Below, piece after piece: positions 22,860-35,136 of a DNA stretch of 64,000 nt. Every line of letters starts with the position of its first letter. Position 1 is the stretch's first letter. The notes beneath the pieces are model-generated. The model was not told the origin of the DNA, did no database searches, and saw only the letters and a program-made list of their open reading frames with translations. A program made the translations under genes and the position numbers. The DNA comes from Alligator mississippiensis (taxonomy: Eukaryota > Chordata > Crocodylia > Alligatoridae): positions 20,158,501 through 20,222,500 of the forward strand of contig NC_081835.1 in the NCBI RefSeq assembly GCF_030867095.1, given 5' to 3'.

Positions 22860-23469
22860 CTGAGAGAAGGAAAAGGTGGTTACTCCAAGCGACAGATCCC
22901 TTCCAAACAGGATGCAGATTTACTTAAGTTTCACTTTTTCCCTGCTCCCCACCAGCAGCCTTACGGCTGGCACTGTCCCCCCGAGGTCAGAGTAGCCTCC
23001 ATGCCCTGCAGGACAACACATTTTGAAAACACCACTTCAGCTTCATTTCAGCTCCAGCCCTTTGAAGTACCAGATACCATCCTATCCAGTATCTTCTCCG
23101 CCTGCCCCAGGTCAGCAGTGCATCACTGGGGCTATCACCTGCTCAGCTTACAAAAGTGAATAAGCAAAGTGAATGGGCAAACATTTGTGTGATGTTCCAG
23201 GCAGGCTGAGAGGTACTGCTTCTCCCTGGAGCAGGACCAACCTGAGCTCACGAATGATAATGCAGGGAAAGGGAGGGGGGGGTCCAACAAGGGACATTTC
23301 TTTCCTCCAAGATGTAGATCTGATTAGAAAAGTTGCAGGACAGAGGAGTTAGCCTTTCAGCCTCAGCCAAATTCATACCCAAGTCACAGCCTGCCTCCCT
23401 ATGCTTCTCCTCAGGTTTCAATGGAGATGGATTTTCCTGTGCCCTGCAAGCCCAGACTGCTGCAGCTAT

Positions 23470-24212
23470 TAGGGCTGTGCGAAGCTTCAGTAGCCAATTT
23501 GATTCGGAGGACATTTGGCCCGATTCAGGGGCCAAATCTCCGAATCAAATCGGGAGACCCATTAAAAGGTCCGAATAGATTCAGAAGCCTCCGAATCTAT
23601 TTGGAGATTTGGACAGTCCCTGCTTGCCGCCGCAGGGAGCTGGACTCAGGCTCCATGCCAATAAATAGGGGGCAGGCGGAGGGGCTATGGGGGAACCGCC
23701 GCCTGGCCCCATGCCCCACCAGCTCCCCTGGCCCCCACCCTGCCTGGCCCCAGAGTCCTGGCACTAAAAAAAACAAAACCCCGCACTCACCAGCCACAGC
23801 AGCATCGATTGGGGCCTTTGGGGGCTCGTGGCAAAGCCCCCTCATGCAGTGCAGGGCAGCGGAGACTCTGCGCGGCTCAGCAGGGCGCTGCGGGGTTCTG
23901 TGTGCTGTCCAGGAGTTGGGGCCACTTGGACTGAGTGCTGCTGGGTGACTGACAGCGTGCAGGACTCTGCCGAGCCATGCTGCACCCATGCAATTTGACA
24001 GCTGCCGCGCAGGTGCCAGGCGGGAGGGCCGATCCCTGCTGCCCTGTACTGTGCTGGGGGGGGCTTTGCCATGAGCCCCCAGGGGCCCCGATAGCTGCTG
24101 CTGCAGCTGGTGAATGCAGGGATCCCCCCCGCATCACCAAATCGAATCACTGTCCCTTCAAATTGGCCGAATCCGAAGCTGAATCAAATACTTGCTGCTT
24201 CGCACAGGCCTT
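23470..24212. mobile_element. hAT-like non-autonomous DNA transposon with palindromic structure
   Basis: The terminal inverted repeats are imperfect: TAGGGCTGTGCGAAGC at the left against AAGGCCTGTGCGAAGC for the reversed right end. They are flanked by GCAGCTAT and GCGGCTGT, a likely 8-bp target duplication with 6 of 8 bases kept, which fits the hAT superfamily. A second, inner inverted pair (about 23780-23860 against 24035-24120) matches over roughly 80 bases, including GGGGGCTC(G/A)TGGCAAAGCCCCC. There is no transposase, so it would have moved in trans. The arms near both ends are unusually rich in CGAATC/GATTCGG motifs. Confidence 0.75.
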
Positions 24213-25249
24213 GCGGCTGTGCATGCAGAGTCTCAAAACTACTGAGAGAATTTCTCAAAGGCTGCTGTTTCAGGGGCAGTGACCCCCATCTATACTGTGT
24301 GGATCAAGGTACTTCAGTGTCCTTCCTGCTGAAATAACCTGAATGTATCAACTGATCCGCAGAACAGTTTTGAGCTAACACTGCACCAGCCAACTGCAAA
24401 TATTCTGAGATCTCCTAAAGTCCTGGGAATAAAAATTCAACCTGCTAATAAGGAACCCAAGCATCACTTAGCCAGTTCTTGGAATCGGAGGACAAGTTGC
24501 TCTCCTTTCAACTGCACCCCAGGTGGGCAATAATCCCCCAGAAACGCACTGCCTTTCATGCATTATTGCCTAATTACTGAAGCCAGCTAATGCATCAGGT
24601 AACAGTCAGAAGTGGTAATGGATGAAAGCAGAGAACACACTTCAGTCTCCGAGTGAGAAACTTTCACAAATTGGAAACTTCCACATGAATGTTAATGAAA
24701 CAACTCCAATGACCAGCTGAACTCCAGGATGTGTTCTCGCTGCTTCCTCCTCTCCTCCTGGTGAAGCCAAGGATAAAGGCATCATGTGGAACAGTGACAA
24801 GTAATTAATGCAAGATAATTATGACCAAGCAACAAGAGATTCCACAGATCAGCTCAGGACTAACAAGTGGCATCCTATACTAGGGCCTACCATTGCACTT
24901 GGCCTATGGACTAACTTCAGAACTGCAAGCAGCAGTGGCAGGCAGGGTTTGGCAGGGCAGGCAGGCAGGCATTGGCTTCTTTGCAGCCAATGGCTTTGCC
25001 CATTCTTAGGTAGCTCAACATTGCAGGTACCAAAGCATCCAGGAGAATGTGCTGACTGGAAGAATGATGCCAGGACAGACCCCACCACAGTTACCTTTAA
25101 TGAGATTCAGGAGGCCCAGATGGGCTAACCAGCAGTCCTACCAAACCCCCAGGAGGTGAGGCACAGAGGTGTTAAGCACCCACTGAAAGTGTTACTGCTC
25201 CTAAAATTGGTATTTCTGTGGCATTAACCCATGCAGGCATGTGGCACAG

Positions 25250-25480
25250 TATGAAGAGGCAGGGTAGATATGCACTTTATAGCCTAAATAAATAAGATAC
25301 ATCTAGAGAGAACATGAGCTTTTCTGAAACTGAGTTCACTTCATCAGACAGTCTGAAGTCAGGCAGTTCAGCGTAACATGGCTAACTGCCTCTCTCTGTG
25401 GTGTGAAAAGAACCATGCGACAGAGAGTGGTGGGGAAAACAAAAAAAAAACCCAGAGGCTGCAATAACCCCTTGGACCCA
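25250..25480. repeat. Diverged dispersed repeat, unnamed
   Basis: The order CATGAGCTTTTCTGAA, TTCACTTCATCAGACAG, then AACATGGCTAACTGCC and a run of nine or more A recalls a repeat common in reptile genomes. I cannot name the family or fix the ends. Confidence 0.35.
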
Positions 25481-25855
25481 GGCAGGTTAAGTAGTTTGTT
25501 ACAGGCTCTAATTTAATCACAACCATCTTTCAGCTTGAGAGTCCAAGCTGGAGTTTTGCTGTTCCTTCTCAACCATAAGCAGAGGTATTGGGGAGCAGAG
25601 GAGCAAGGCACCATGTCCTCATGGACAGGTTCTTTACTTGATGATCAGTATAACCCCTCCTCTAAAGGAATTCTTTCCCTATCTATGACCTTACTCAGTA
25701 CCTATTATCAAAGCCCTGGGAGTCCAGGAGAGGGCATCACACACACCTGGAAAGAGAAGGGCATCTGGTCAGTTAACACAATGCTACCCATGGTTCTAGG
25801 ACCTCCCCTGCTCTCATCTGTGACAGCGAGGACCTGTGACAGGAGCATCACTAAC

Positions 25856-25984
25856 CAGGAATGTGGAGATTGAAGGCCAGCAGGACATTAACAAATAAGT
25901 CAGGCAGCTGATCTGTTGTGTCCGAGGGCAGTCCATCCTCGATCACCTCCAACAAGAACTGGACAAACTGTGAGTTAAGGTGTT
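25856..25984 (-). CDS. NCKIPSD: NCKIPSD coding exon ([12 protein letters not shown]...)
   Basis: The acceptor CATGTACAG is followed by AA CAC CTT, completing the Glu of YEHL, and the donor CCT G|GTTAGT ends in phase 1. A nearer AG at the CTCACAG just downstream would break the frame and lose EHLNSQ, so the upstream acceptor is chosen. The exon encodes [15 protein letters not shown] and the LLAFNLHIP helix. Confidence 0.93.
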
Positions 25985-27576
25985 CTGTACATGAGAAGAA
26001 AGGGAAAGTTGATGCACAGTGCTGATAAATCGTGTATCAGGGGAGTTACTCCCACCAGCAGGCTGGACTAGATCCAGCCAATTGTGAGATCGTTGTGGTG
26101 GGAGATACAAACAGCTCAGAAAACATAACCCACCTTTTACAAGCAAGAAACCAACTGGCTGGTTTCCTGAGTGAATGAAATCCCAGAACCTGCACCAGCA
26201 TCACAGCAACCACTGAAGTATCACCAGCACAGATTTGTATTCTTACCTAGTGGTTTGGTTTGTCTATTTAAAAATTAATCCAAATCCTTTGTAATAGCTC
26301 ATGTTTTAATCTAGCTATTAGGGAGGCTTCATGGCTCATGCAAACAAGTCCACCTGCAGGAAATAACCGCCAGGGTCATGCTAAAGGAGCAAAACAATCA
26401 TTTCCAGAAGCCTGAACAAAGCGATTCACATCCCTGGTCCCTGCAGCACTGGTTCCAAAGCCTGCACATTTATCGCAGGGTCTAGTGAACCTGCTAAGGA
26501 GATTCTTTGGCAAAACTCTCCACAGCAGCCATAGAAAACAAAGGTCAGTGGTTCCCAAACACTGAGCACATCTGGATCCAGCAAAGTGGAAGGGCATATT
26601 TGTGCGTTTGGGGGGTGGGGGGGAAGGAAGGAGAGGGAGAGAAAAGGGAATGCAGTTGGGAGACAAAGGCTGCACAAGAGTAAGAGGTTAACAAGTACCA
26701 AAATGGGGTTCAAAAGACAACAGCACAGCTGGCATCTGCCTGTTGATTCTCAAGGATCTCTGCTTTCATTGAAAACAAGCTTGAAGGGTCTAGTTATGAG
26801 GTAGCTTCAAAAAATCTAAAGCTGCAGGCATCCCAGTATGCCCAGATGAGGACTGTATCACAACCTGCAAGAATTTAGGACTGAAACAAACAACCCTGAT
26901 CAAGGAGTCCAGGCCCCTGCTATCATGGACTCAGCCTAATTTCCACTCCATAGGGCAGACTAATGCAAGGCGGTGTTTTACTGAGAACAAAGTTAGAGTA
27001 CTTGAGACTACAGATCCCTGCATGCAGTGCTCAACCTGGAGCCAAAAATCCTTGTGGAACTCTGGACTAGGATCCATGGTCTGTACATGCCCCTTCCTGT
27101 TAAAATGGGAAGTGACCACAGGGTAGTTCCCTAGGATCCGCTTTGGTGACCCCCTGAAAGCAATGCCTTGCTCCAAGTCTGACACCCTCAGGCAGACTAA
27201 CAACATCAGTGCTACAGGGGACAGGAAGGCAAATTCTATCCCCTTCTATTAAATAAAAGGCAAGGAGAGGACAATATTTTAGCAGGCAGAAGTGAGCAGG
27301 GGACAGCCAGGCAGCAGCATTAACAAAGAGCAGAACAGATTTCTTTGCAGAAGACTTGCATGGTAACAGCACTTATCCCTGCAGGTAGCAAAGCTGTCTC
27401 CACACCTGTTTGCTCTCTGCTCCCTCAAGATCTAGGATCATTGTAGTCCAGTATTTCAGCAGCCCTCCCCCATGCTGTAAGAGAAACTTGGTTCTCCTTA
27501 GCTACTGGACCACCAGAAAACCCTGCAGGATGCCTGGGTATCAGCTTTTTGTCTCTGTAGTGCCTCTAGTTCCTAC

Positions 27577-27657
27577 CGTAGTGATGATATGGCAGCGGCT
27601 CTCCCATAGAGAATATCATTGCCAGCACCAGTGCAGAATAGCACATCTTTTGATGAT
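27577..27657 (-). CDS. NCKIPSD: NCKIPSD coding exon ([13 protein letters not shown]...)
   Basis: The acceptor TTATCTTACAG leads to AT CAT CAA AAG, and the donor TAC G|GTAGGA ends in phase 1. The 81 bases encode [19 protein letters not shown] and PLPYHHY, clearly the human HQKLCYSALILAMVFSMGE segment. It is too short to appear as a long open frame. Confidence 0.94.
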
Positions 27658-28334
27658 CTGTAAGATAAATCCATAGATCTGGTCGTTAGTACTCTCAGGG
27701 GTACAAAGTGTGTCCTTTGGTTTGAAGTGCAAGTCATTTCAGTACATACAGGAAAGAATAATGTCTGTATTTATTGATCCATGAGACAACAGCTATCTCC
27801 TTTATAAGACCCCTGTCTTCTGCAACACCAATAAAAATCCGGCCAATTAATAACGACCATGCTGAGGAGCATAATGAGGCTGATGTGTGTGACATGCAGT
27901 TGACTGCACCCCCTTCTCCACCCAGCACAACAGACTGTAGAACTGTCTGGGTCTCAGGGCACTGCAGTAACACACACCTTTAATCACCACCTCAATAAGG
28001 CAATACAAGACGAGGACTGGAAGTCTTGTTCAATTTTTGGTTCAGTTACCACAGCTTAAATAAAGGTGGGGAAAGGGTTCCGTTTCCTTCTACAGTCCTT
28101 CCCAAGCACCTCTGCTCCAACCACATCCACCCCCTGTGATTTCAGTCCGGAAATCAGGCCCTTCCCCATGCAAACCCTGCTTTACCTCTGTTCTGACACA
28201 TCCCACACCAAGGGGACTGGTCTTGGACCTTTCATGAACAAGACAGCTATCGAGTGTGTGCTACCACTAACCTACGCATCAGCTAACATCCGTAGGTACA
28301 AGATAAATCAGAGTAACACAAAAGTTTTATGAGA

Positions 28335-28445
28335 AGCAGTTAAAAAGAAAAAGAGAAACCCCATTTTTAGCCATGAATTAACATGGGATTTGAACCCAGG
28401 TCTGCAGAAAAGAGGTCATTACCTTCATTTACAGTGTAACACAGC
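28335..28445 (-). repeat. tRNA-derived SINE remnant (MIR-like)
   Basis: The minus strand reads CCTGGGTTCAAATCCCATG, an RNA polymerase III B-box-like motif, after an AATGACCTC segment. There is no convincing A box or cloverleaf, so this is a decayed SINE rather than a tRNA gene. Confidence 0.35.
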
Positions 28446-31400
28446 CCCTCACATGCATTTCAGTCACAACTTTAAAAATGCACTAGTAAAGTAGAAAAGC
28501 CACTCACTCAGGATGGGGCACATGTATGCAAGCAATAATCTACCACATGCTCAGAAGCAGACTCTTTGGGCCAGTGGTGCCTAGCAGAACTATGCCTATG
28601 CTCTCATGCAACCACTCCAAGGGCATAAAGAGAAAAATAGCATGGCCCAATGGCCCCTCTACTCCCTCCCCATCAGAGAAGCCTGGGTTCCAGGACTCTG
28701 CAGTAGCAAGGAAAAAGGCACATTTTGGAGTGTGCACCTGTGAAAACGTCTCTGAGAACTCCTGTCACCATATAGCCTTTTTTGTCAGAATATTAGTTCT
28801 TGGAGATCCCACTCTTAGGGTTACCAATGTTGATGCTGAATTCACCCGCTCCATGCTGCCTCCTGGCATGCCAGGGATGATCTGACTTCCTTTTGTCTGG
28901 CTATATGAACATGGGCATCATGGTACTGACTATCATTTGACCAGCTGGCTCCTGAGTCAATGGTAGGAACTTGATATAGACCTTTCAACCGCTGTACGTT
29001 CCAATATGTTTCTACAGAGGTCGTCCGTCTCACAACCCCATGTGTGCTCCATCAGAGAAGCAATGCATTACCCACTAAAGCGTGGGCTGGCAGAAGCTAT
29101 GACAAAGTCTGCCTGCATGCCTTCCTGAGGTCTTTTTGCCTCAACGGATAGGAGCAGAAGGATCCCCAGGGTACATGCATGGCTAATAGGAGGGCAATGT
29201 TGAATGGAAAGACTGCCTTCAAGCACATGGGACATTCTTGTGCCACTGGAATGACCAGATGAATGAACACTTAAAGACAAGAGTTTGATGGGGTGAAATG
29301 TCCTTCGATACACACCCGCAACTGGAAGCCCATAGTTTATCTAGCTGTGGTAATCACTCCTTTCCTACAGCAATGTAAAGGACCACCTACTGCAGCCAGA
29401 GAAAGGAGAAGAGGAATGTGAAGGAGTTGGTGTGAAAGACATCTTTTCTCAAAACATCAGAACAAAGCTCTTGAGTTCCTTTCCTGCTTCAAAAGAGCAT
29501 CTTAACTAATGCAAGGGATGAATAATTAAAAAAAACAACAAACCACTCATCTACACAGTCCACAGCTTTCAACAGTTCATTGAAAAATTGAACCCAGGAA
29601 GGTATTCATCCCTTCAGCCATCTTTAAAGTTTTTTCTGCTCAGCTAAGGATTGCCTGCTCAATATTTCCTGCCACATCACAGTTACATTTGTTTGCAAAC
29701 ATTTCTGCATGATGCTGTTTTCAGTAGATTGGTTCTGGCTGAATTAAGGTCTCCACAATATCCTGGAACAATGCTCTGGCTTCCAGGTGTGCATTCTGCC
29801 AGCTTTCTTGGGTACACAGGCATCTCATGCATCAATGTGTCCTATGGCCTGCCGATCCAGCACAATTTTCACTGCCAGTGGCTCTACAAGAATGCTCCAC
29901 CAGATCATAACCATCGTCTTGCTTGAACCTTAATTAGCCAATGCACTTCAGTAGGGATTTGCAGAAGAACCACAGGAAAGGGTATGTAACAAAATATAAT
30001 TAATTGAGTCTGGAAGATTTTAGAAAGAAGTGTGTGTATGCTAGTACAATGCTTTGCAAGCATGGCAGGATACAGACAGATGAAATATATTCAGTTTCAT
30101 CTCTCAGGCAGTGGTTGGGTCACTTATTATATACGAAATAAATAAAACCTGGGTTTCTTTTAAAGCAGCAGGCAGGCTAGAATGATCCTTTTTACTACTT
30201 GAATGTGAATTTAGTAAAACTCTCCTTTCAGCACAGTACTTTCACGGTGAACCAGGGGTCTCTGCAATCTATTTTCCCCACTCACTCCTGCTAATTCATT
30301 TTGAAGGCACCTCACTCGGTCCCCTGCTCTACTAGGTCTGGACTGGATCCTTCGCAGACAGCATGTTAAGCCATGGGAGGGTCAAACCGCTGAAGATGCC
30401 CATCTAACTCCTTACACTGTAAGCACCCTGGACAGAGACCATTGCTAGATCACTGGTGCACTGCTGCATCAATAAAATTACTATACTACGCCCACCTCTC
30501 TCATATAGAGAACAGTAACAACTACAGCCCAAGACTGAGGTTTGCTAGCCATACAAGAGCTGTAGGAAATGCCATGGGAAGTTCCAATACTCCTCCAGGA
30601 AAGGAATCCTCCAGGCAGGCATTTACTACCTGCTCAGTCGTTTGAAGTTTGTCACATTTACACTATAGAGTTTGAGTCACCATTCTGTGCAACAGGAGAC
30701 AACAGCAACCTCTAAGTGACCCTTTTTAGCTGTGCTGTGCTGAATGCAAACTAATGACATCCAACTGCCCATTGGATGTTGACTCCTGACATCCAAGTCT
30801 AAGCAGCTACTTTGTCTGACACATGACCTGGCAGCATGAGACAGAGCAGGCAACATCAGTGCTCCTATTTAGCCTCTCATTATACAAGGACAAGGAGATT
30901 CAATGACCATTTAAAACACATGGCTACATCTCAGTTTGTGAAACTCTCTACAACAAGGGATCAAGCCCCAGCTAAGTTAAGGGCTTGGACACTCATATCA
31001 ATAATGGAAACACATGCAGCTACAGTGAGCAGGTAAACAATCTGGTAGGATACAAAGCAATTATTGCCTGCTTGATGCTGAGAAGAAGCTCCCTGCCTGG
31101 GCATGTCTTTCCATAATTATTCATGAAGATCCTTCATGCTTCTCCACAGCAGCTGGTGCTGGCCATTGTCAGAGATGGGGTACTGGACTGAGGAGGCCAT
31201 TGGTGAGGCAATTCCAATTCTCCTAATACAGCAAGGAGCTTCCTTTGAAATTTGAAGTGATGAAATAATGACAAAAAAATGCTATTATCAGAAACTGAAA
31301 GTGTGGGGAGCAATTCTGCTTCTGGTAACTGGAAGCCAAACCTGGAAGAAAAGATCCTACTTAAGGAGGGGCAGAGGGAAAGGAAAAACTTAAACTGATG

Positions 31401-31598
31401 CTGCCCTGGCACATCTGTTCTACACTATAGCTAGCCAGGAAGAGAGCAAAAAAACCCAGCAATTAAAGCAAGGCAGATACACTTTAACTAGGTTTGGCTA
31501 AAGGCAAAGAATTCACTGGCATTAGAAACTGGGACCGTCTTGGCTTTGTTATTTTTGCTGCCTGCAATCCCCTCAGCCTAACAGTTTTCTGACTGGGC

Positions 31599-31613
31599 GG
31601 GGGGGGGGGGGGG
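31599..31613. repeat. G homopolymer (15)
   Basis: An uninterrupted run of 15 G in the large NCKIPSD intron. Its length is likely to vary between individuals and assemblies. Confidence 0.9.
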
Positions 31614-34389
31614 AAGAGGAGGAGGTGATATCAGAGCTCCAGCCACAAATGGCTTCTTCAGTTCTAAAACTGGAGTCAAAATGGTGGAACACAAAGAGAA
31701 GCTGGACTTTAAACCAGTGCAATTATTCAATATAGATTCGAGTATGTGGTTTATTGGTATATGGAGTGATGGGCAGATGTTTTGGGGCATTCCAGCTCCA
31801 ATTAATCCCTTTCAAGGGACTGGCTACTCATTGCCATATTCTTCATAATGTCAGCACTGTACTGAAGAGCAGCATCTGCCATTCAAAGCATGACTTTTTC
31901 TGGGTGGTACCAACTGCTGCAGAAACACACACAGTGTTAGTGCAGCTCTTTTGGAAGAATACGAGATGGTTATTTACTTGACTGGCTTTGCTGACAGTTC
32001 ACCTGAATACAGCTCAACTATTTATGAAGTACAGTAGAGGCAGGGCAGCCACATATTTTGCAACAAAAATGTTTGTTCTTATACATTTTAAAGACTTTCT
32101 TGCAGATTCTTACAAACCATGCCTCTCCCAGCTCAAAATGCACAATGGAAGAGAAGGGAAGGGGAGGAAGAGACAAGGACTGTCTCTACAGCCCAAGCAA
32201 AGAGATTCTGATAGTAGTTTTGCATATTTTGAACTGCAACAGGGGACAGTGCTGATTACAGAGTGGATTAGCTGTCTGTTTTCCTTGGAAATGTTCTGGT
32301 TAATTCTGCCTCACTGTCTTTTTATAAGCTCTTCTGACGACACAGAGATAGATCTGCAGGCCAGCAGCATCTCAGGAAAATGACTGTCCAGGAGCAATAA
32401 AACCAAGGCATCTGGCAGAAGAACTGGACAGCAGCCAAGACGCCTGCATCAACCCCAGGGTAAGCGCTTTCTCATCAAAGGCATCCAGAATCCATGCCGA
32501 GAGTTTTAGCCTCAAGTGTGCCTCTTTAACGAGTCAGGCGGGATCCTGTCAAACTTTTGCAGCCGGCTTTACAATCCCCAGTTGCCCAAGTGCTGGCACC
32601 AATGGCTCTGGTCCCTGCCATCCGCAGAAGGGATTAGACACTCTGCGGCATATCAGACAATGGATCAGCTGCTGCTCCCAAATTCTTCATGCCAAAAGAA
32701 GCTCAAGCCACTTCAGGAATCAAGGTCACATTTTAACTCAAGGTGCTGTATTCCAGCACAAACGTTGTTCCAGAACAGTACACAGAAGGTCCAAAGGCCC
32801 CCAAGCAGGCCTGCCTGGGGCAAGAACAGATACCCATGTTACCAATCTCCCCCTGCCCTGCCCCCCACCCCCAACTCCATTTCCTAGAGCTGGAGCCCCC
32901 ACCTTTTTGCGACTTGCTGTTTAAATATCCACTTCCCACTGAAGCGGGTGGAACATCAGAGAGACAGGCTGCTTGGCAAGAGCAGACACCACTTACCCGC
33001 CAAGGTGAACCTGGCAGGTTTAAACAGCACAGGATCCAGGCACCGATTTGTACGGCTGCCATAAAGGAGCTGTCTCTGGCTCTTGCCCCCTTAAGTAAGG
33101 GAGGAGGAAGCACAGACACCTCCTCTACCTGGAAGGGATGCCTTTCATGATCACTGCTCTGATACTACCTGGAATAGCAATGAGAGGAGCAAGGGGCTTT
33201 TTATCAGTAGAAGGCAGCTCTCACTTTTATGAGATCAGGTGACCATTACAGAGACCAAGAGGCTGCAGCACAAGGAGTTCAGGAGGAGGCAACGTACCCA
33301 GCACCTCAAAGCATTTCAGTCACCTCCCCACCTCGCCTCCATCACAGCAAAGCTTTGTAGTTCAGAGAATGCCCTGGATGCTGTAGGGGAAGTCGCATCC
33401 AACCACAGGAACTGAGAGAGTTGTGTGCATGTCCAAGTAGATTACAACGCTGCTCCATCTGCATGGAGATCTGCAAAGCTCCACATGAGTCGGCTGCTAT
33501 CAGAGCCCACTGCTTACACTAAGGTTGACTGTGCTGCCAAGCCACGTTGCAGCCCTGGGACAAGAGGTTTTCCTTTCCAGCAGTGCTGCTGGCCAGTTGA
33601 TGAGCAATAATGAAGTGCTCCCAAGGAGGTGAGAGCCCAAGGAAGTACGTGGTATTGTATGAATGTAGGGCAAGCAAGGATGAACGCCAAAGTGAATGCA
33701 GCACTCCCTGCACACAGAGTATGGCAAAGAAACATCCGCCTGCAAATGGGCTTTATGAATTAGTGATGGATGTAAGGGGAAGTTTATTTTTAGACAGCAG
33801 CCCATTAGGAGTAACCCTGCAAGCTTCTTGCAAGTGCTAACAAGTGGGGCTCCATCACCGCTCATTTCCATCTCAGATGAAAAGGAATATAACCTACACA
33901 AGAGGTGCTTTTGGTGCAAACCTAGAAAAACCACTGATGCCATGTTATATGCACTGTGTAGGATAAATAAGCCCCAGGAACAGAGACTGTTCATATAGTT
34001 TAAACATGGGGAGCTCTGTCCTCTTGTTAACCCAGCATATCACATGCTACCCCCAAGCTTAAAGTACCTTTTAACCACTCTGTCCTGTGCAGACGCACTC
34101 GAATTGTGGCTTTCTTCAAGGAGAGATAAGGGCTCTCCACTAGGGTCAGCCCTTTTTTCCCCAGGCACTCATCCAAATGCTAAATTAGATATATTGGCCC
34201 TTCCCATTGCACAGGCTGCTTTGGGCAGTGGGTGGAGTGGGTGCCTTGAGGCAGCACATCCTATTACCCCATTTCTCAGAGGCTGCCCACAGGGAACATC
34301 CATCGCTGACCTAAAATGGAGGTAAGGAGCTGTCCTGAGCTGAAAGGTTAAAATCCTACCAGCCTCTTTGGAGACCAGATCACTACCTG

Positions 34390-34699
34390 GAACATGTGTG
34401 ACAACACTTGCAGAGGATCCAACAGCAGTAGGGACTTGGCTCAGGACTTCAGTTTCAGTTATGCCAAAGCACGTCTTTGTAAGGCTACACTCAAGCCAGT
34501 GTTCCCAGGCAGCAAGACCAACTGAGAGACCAACTGGCGGCTTCGGCAGTGGTGTCTCGAGGCAGGCTTCAGATTCCTGGACAATGACCCGCACATCACG
34601 ACGAGGGGCATGCTCAGCTGGGATGGGCTTCACCTGTCCCCCAAAGGTAAGCGTGTGTTTTCTTCTAGGTTGGCGGATCTCCTCCGGCAGGCTTTAAAC
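34390..34699 (+). pseudogene. CR1 ORF1 C-terminal remnant (SGNH esterase-like)
   Basis: In one frame the last part reads NWRLRQWCLEAGFRFLDNDP, then LSWDGLHLSPKGKRVFSSRL and ADLLRQALN with a stop near 34699. This is the DGLHLS-type end of the esterase domain found in CR1 ORF1 proteins. Just upstream an in-frame TGA precedes ETNW, consistent with CGA to TGA decay. Farther upstream the frame is degraded around a likely HVGTND region. Only the distal part of ORF1 is left. Confidence 0.7.
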
Positions 34700-34704
34700 T
34701 AGGC

Positions 34705-35136
34705 TTGTCGGGGGGAGGGGAGTACGAGGGCAGGGGAAGCTGTGGACCACCAAACCATGTGGCACCCACAAGGACAGCCCAGCCTGAAGAAGGAGAACAT
34801 TGGAAACCTGAAAGCCATGGGGAGACCAGCACTACAGAACAGGTAAGAAACAAGAAGGTAAGAAACAATGGGCCCCTTGGGACTCGGAGCGGTGGGGCAG
34901 CAAAGGCACCAGTCGCAGGGCTCAAGTGCCTATATACTAATGCTAGGAGCATGGGGAACAAGCAGGATGAATTAGCGCTCCTGCTTGCACTAAACACCTA
35001 TGACTTAGTGGGGCTAACAGAGACCTGGTGGGATTCATCCCATGACTGGGCGGTACATATTGAGGGCTATAGATTGTATAAAAAAGGACAGGTCGGGGAA
35101 GAAAGGGGGGGGGGGGGTTGCACTTTATGTCAGTGA
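34705..35136 (+). pseudogene. CR1 ORF2, start and first part of endonuclease domain
   Basis: A 143-codon frame opens ORF2 with a variable leader. The AP-endonuclease start is LKCLYTNARSMGNKQDEL, followed by DLVGLTETWWD (catalytic Glu in TETWW) and YRLYKK. The family frame is lost within the 13-base G run at 35105-35117, after which the next frame continues it. Confidence 0.85.

Larger units (their letters stand above)
22860..25855 (-). other. NCKIPSD: NCKIPSD intron holding the hAT-like element
   Basis: GT-AG intron. Apart from the 743-bp inverted-repeat element at 23470-24212, and part of a diverged dispersed repeat near 25.25-25.48 kb (CATGAGCTTTTCTGAA, TTCACTTCATCAGACAG), I see no coding sequence. 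The segment 24520-24720 is rich in homeodomain-like TAATTA and CTAATGCAT motifs and may be a conserved element. Confidence 0.6.

Noticed and set aside
25961-25970. Acceptor at CTCACAG for the NCKIPSD exon ending at 25856
   Set aside because: It would break phase with the exon at 27577 and drop six conserved-position residues. The upstream ATGTACAG acceptor fits both.
28335-28445. tRNA gene on the minus strand
   Set aside because: A B-box-like GGTTCAAATCC is present, but there is no A box at proper spacing and no cloverleaf, so it is kept only as a SINE remnant.
28740-29330. Possible Harbinger transposase remnant
   Set aside because: A short stretch (RVTNVDAEFTRSM) vaguely recalls the family, but the expected following motifs (GDxxYP, RxxxERAFG-like) are not found in order on either strand.
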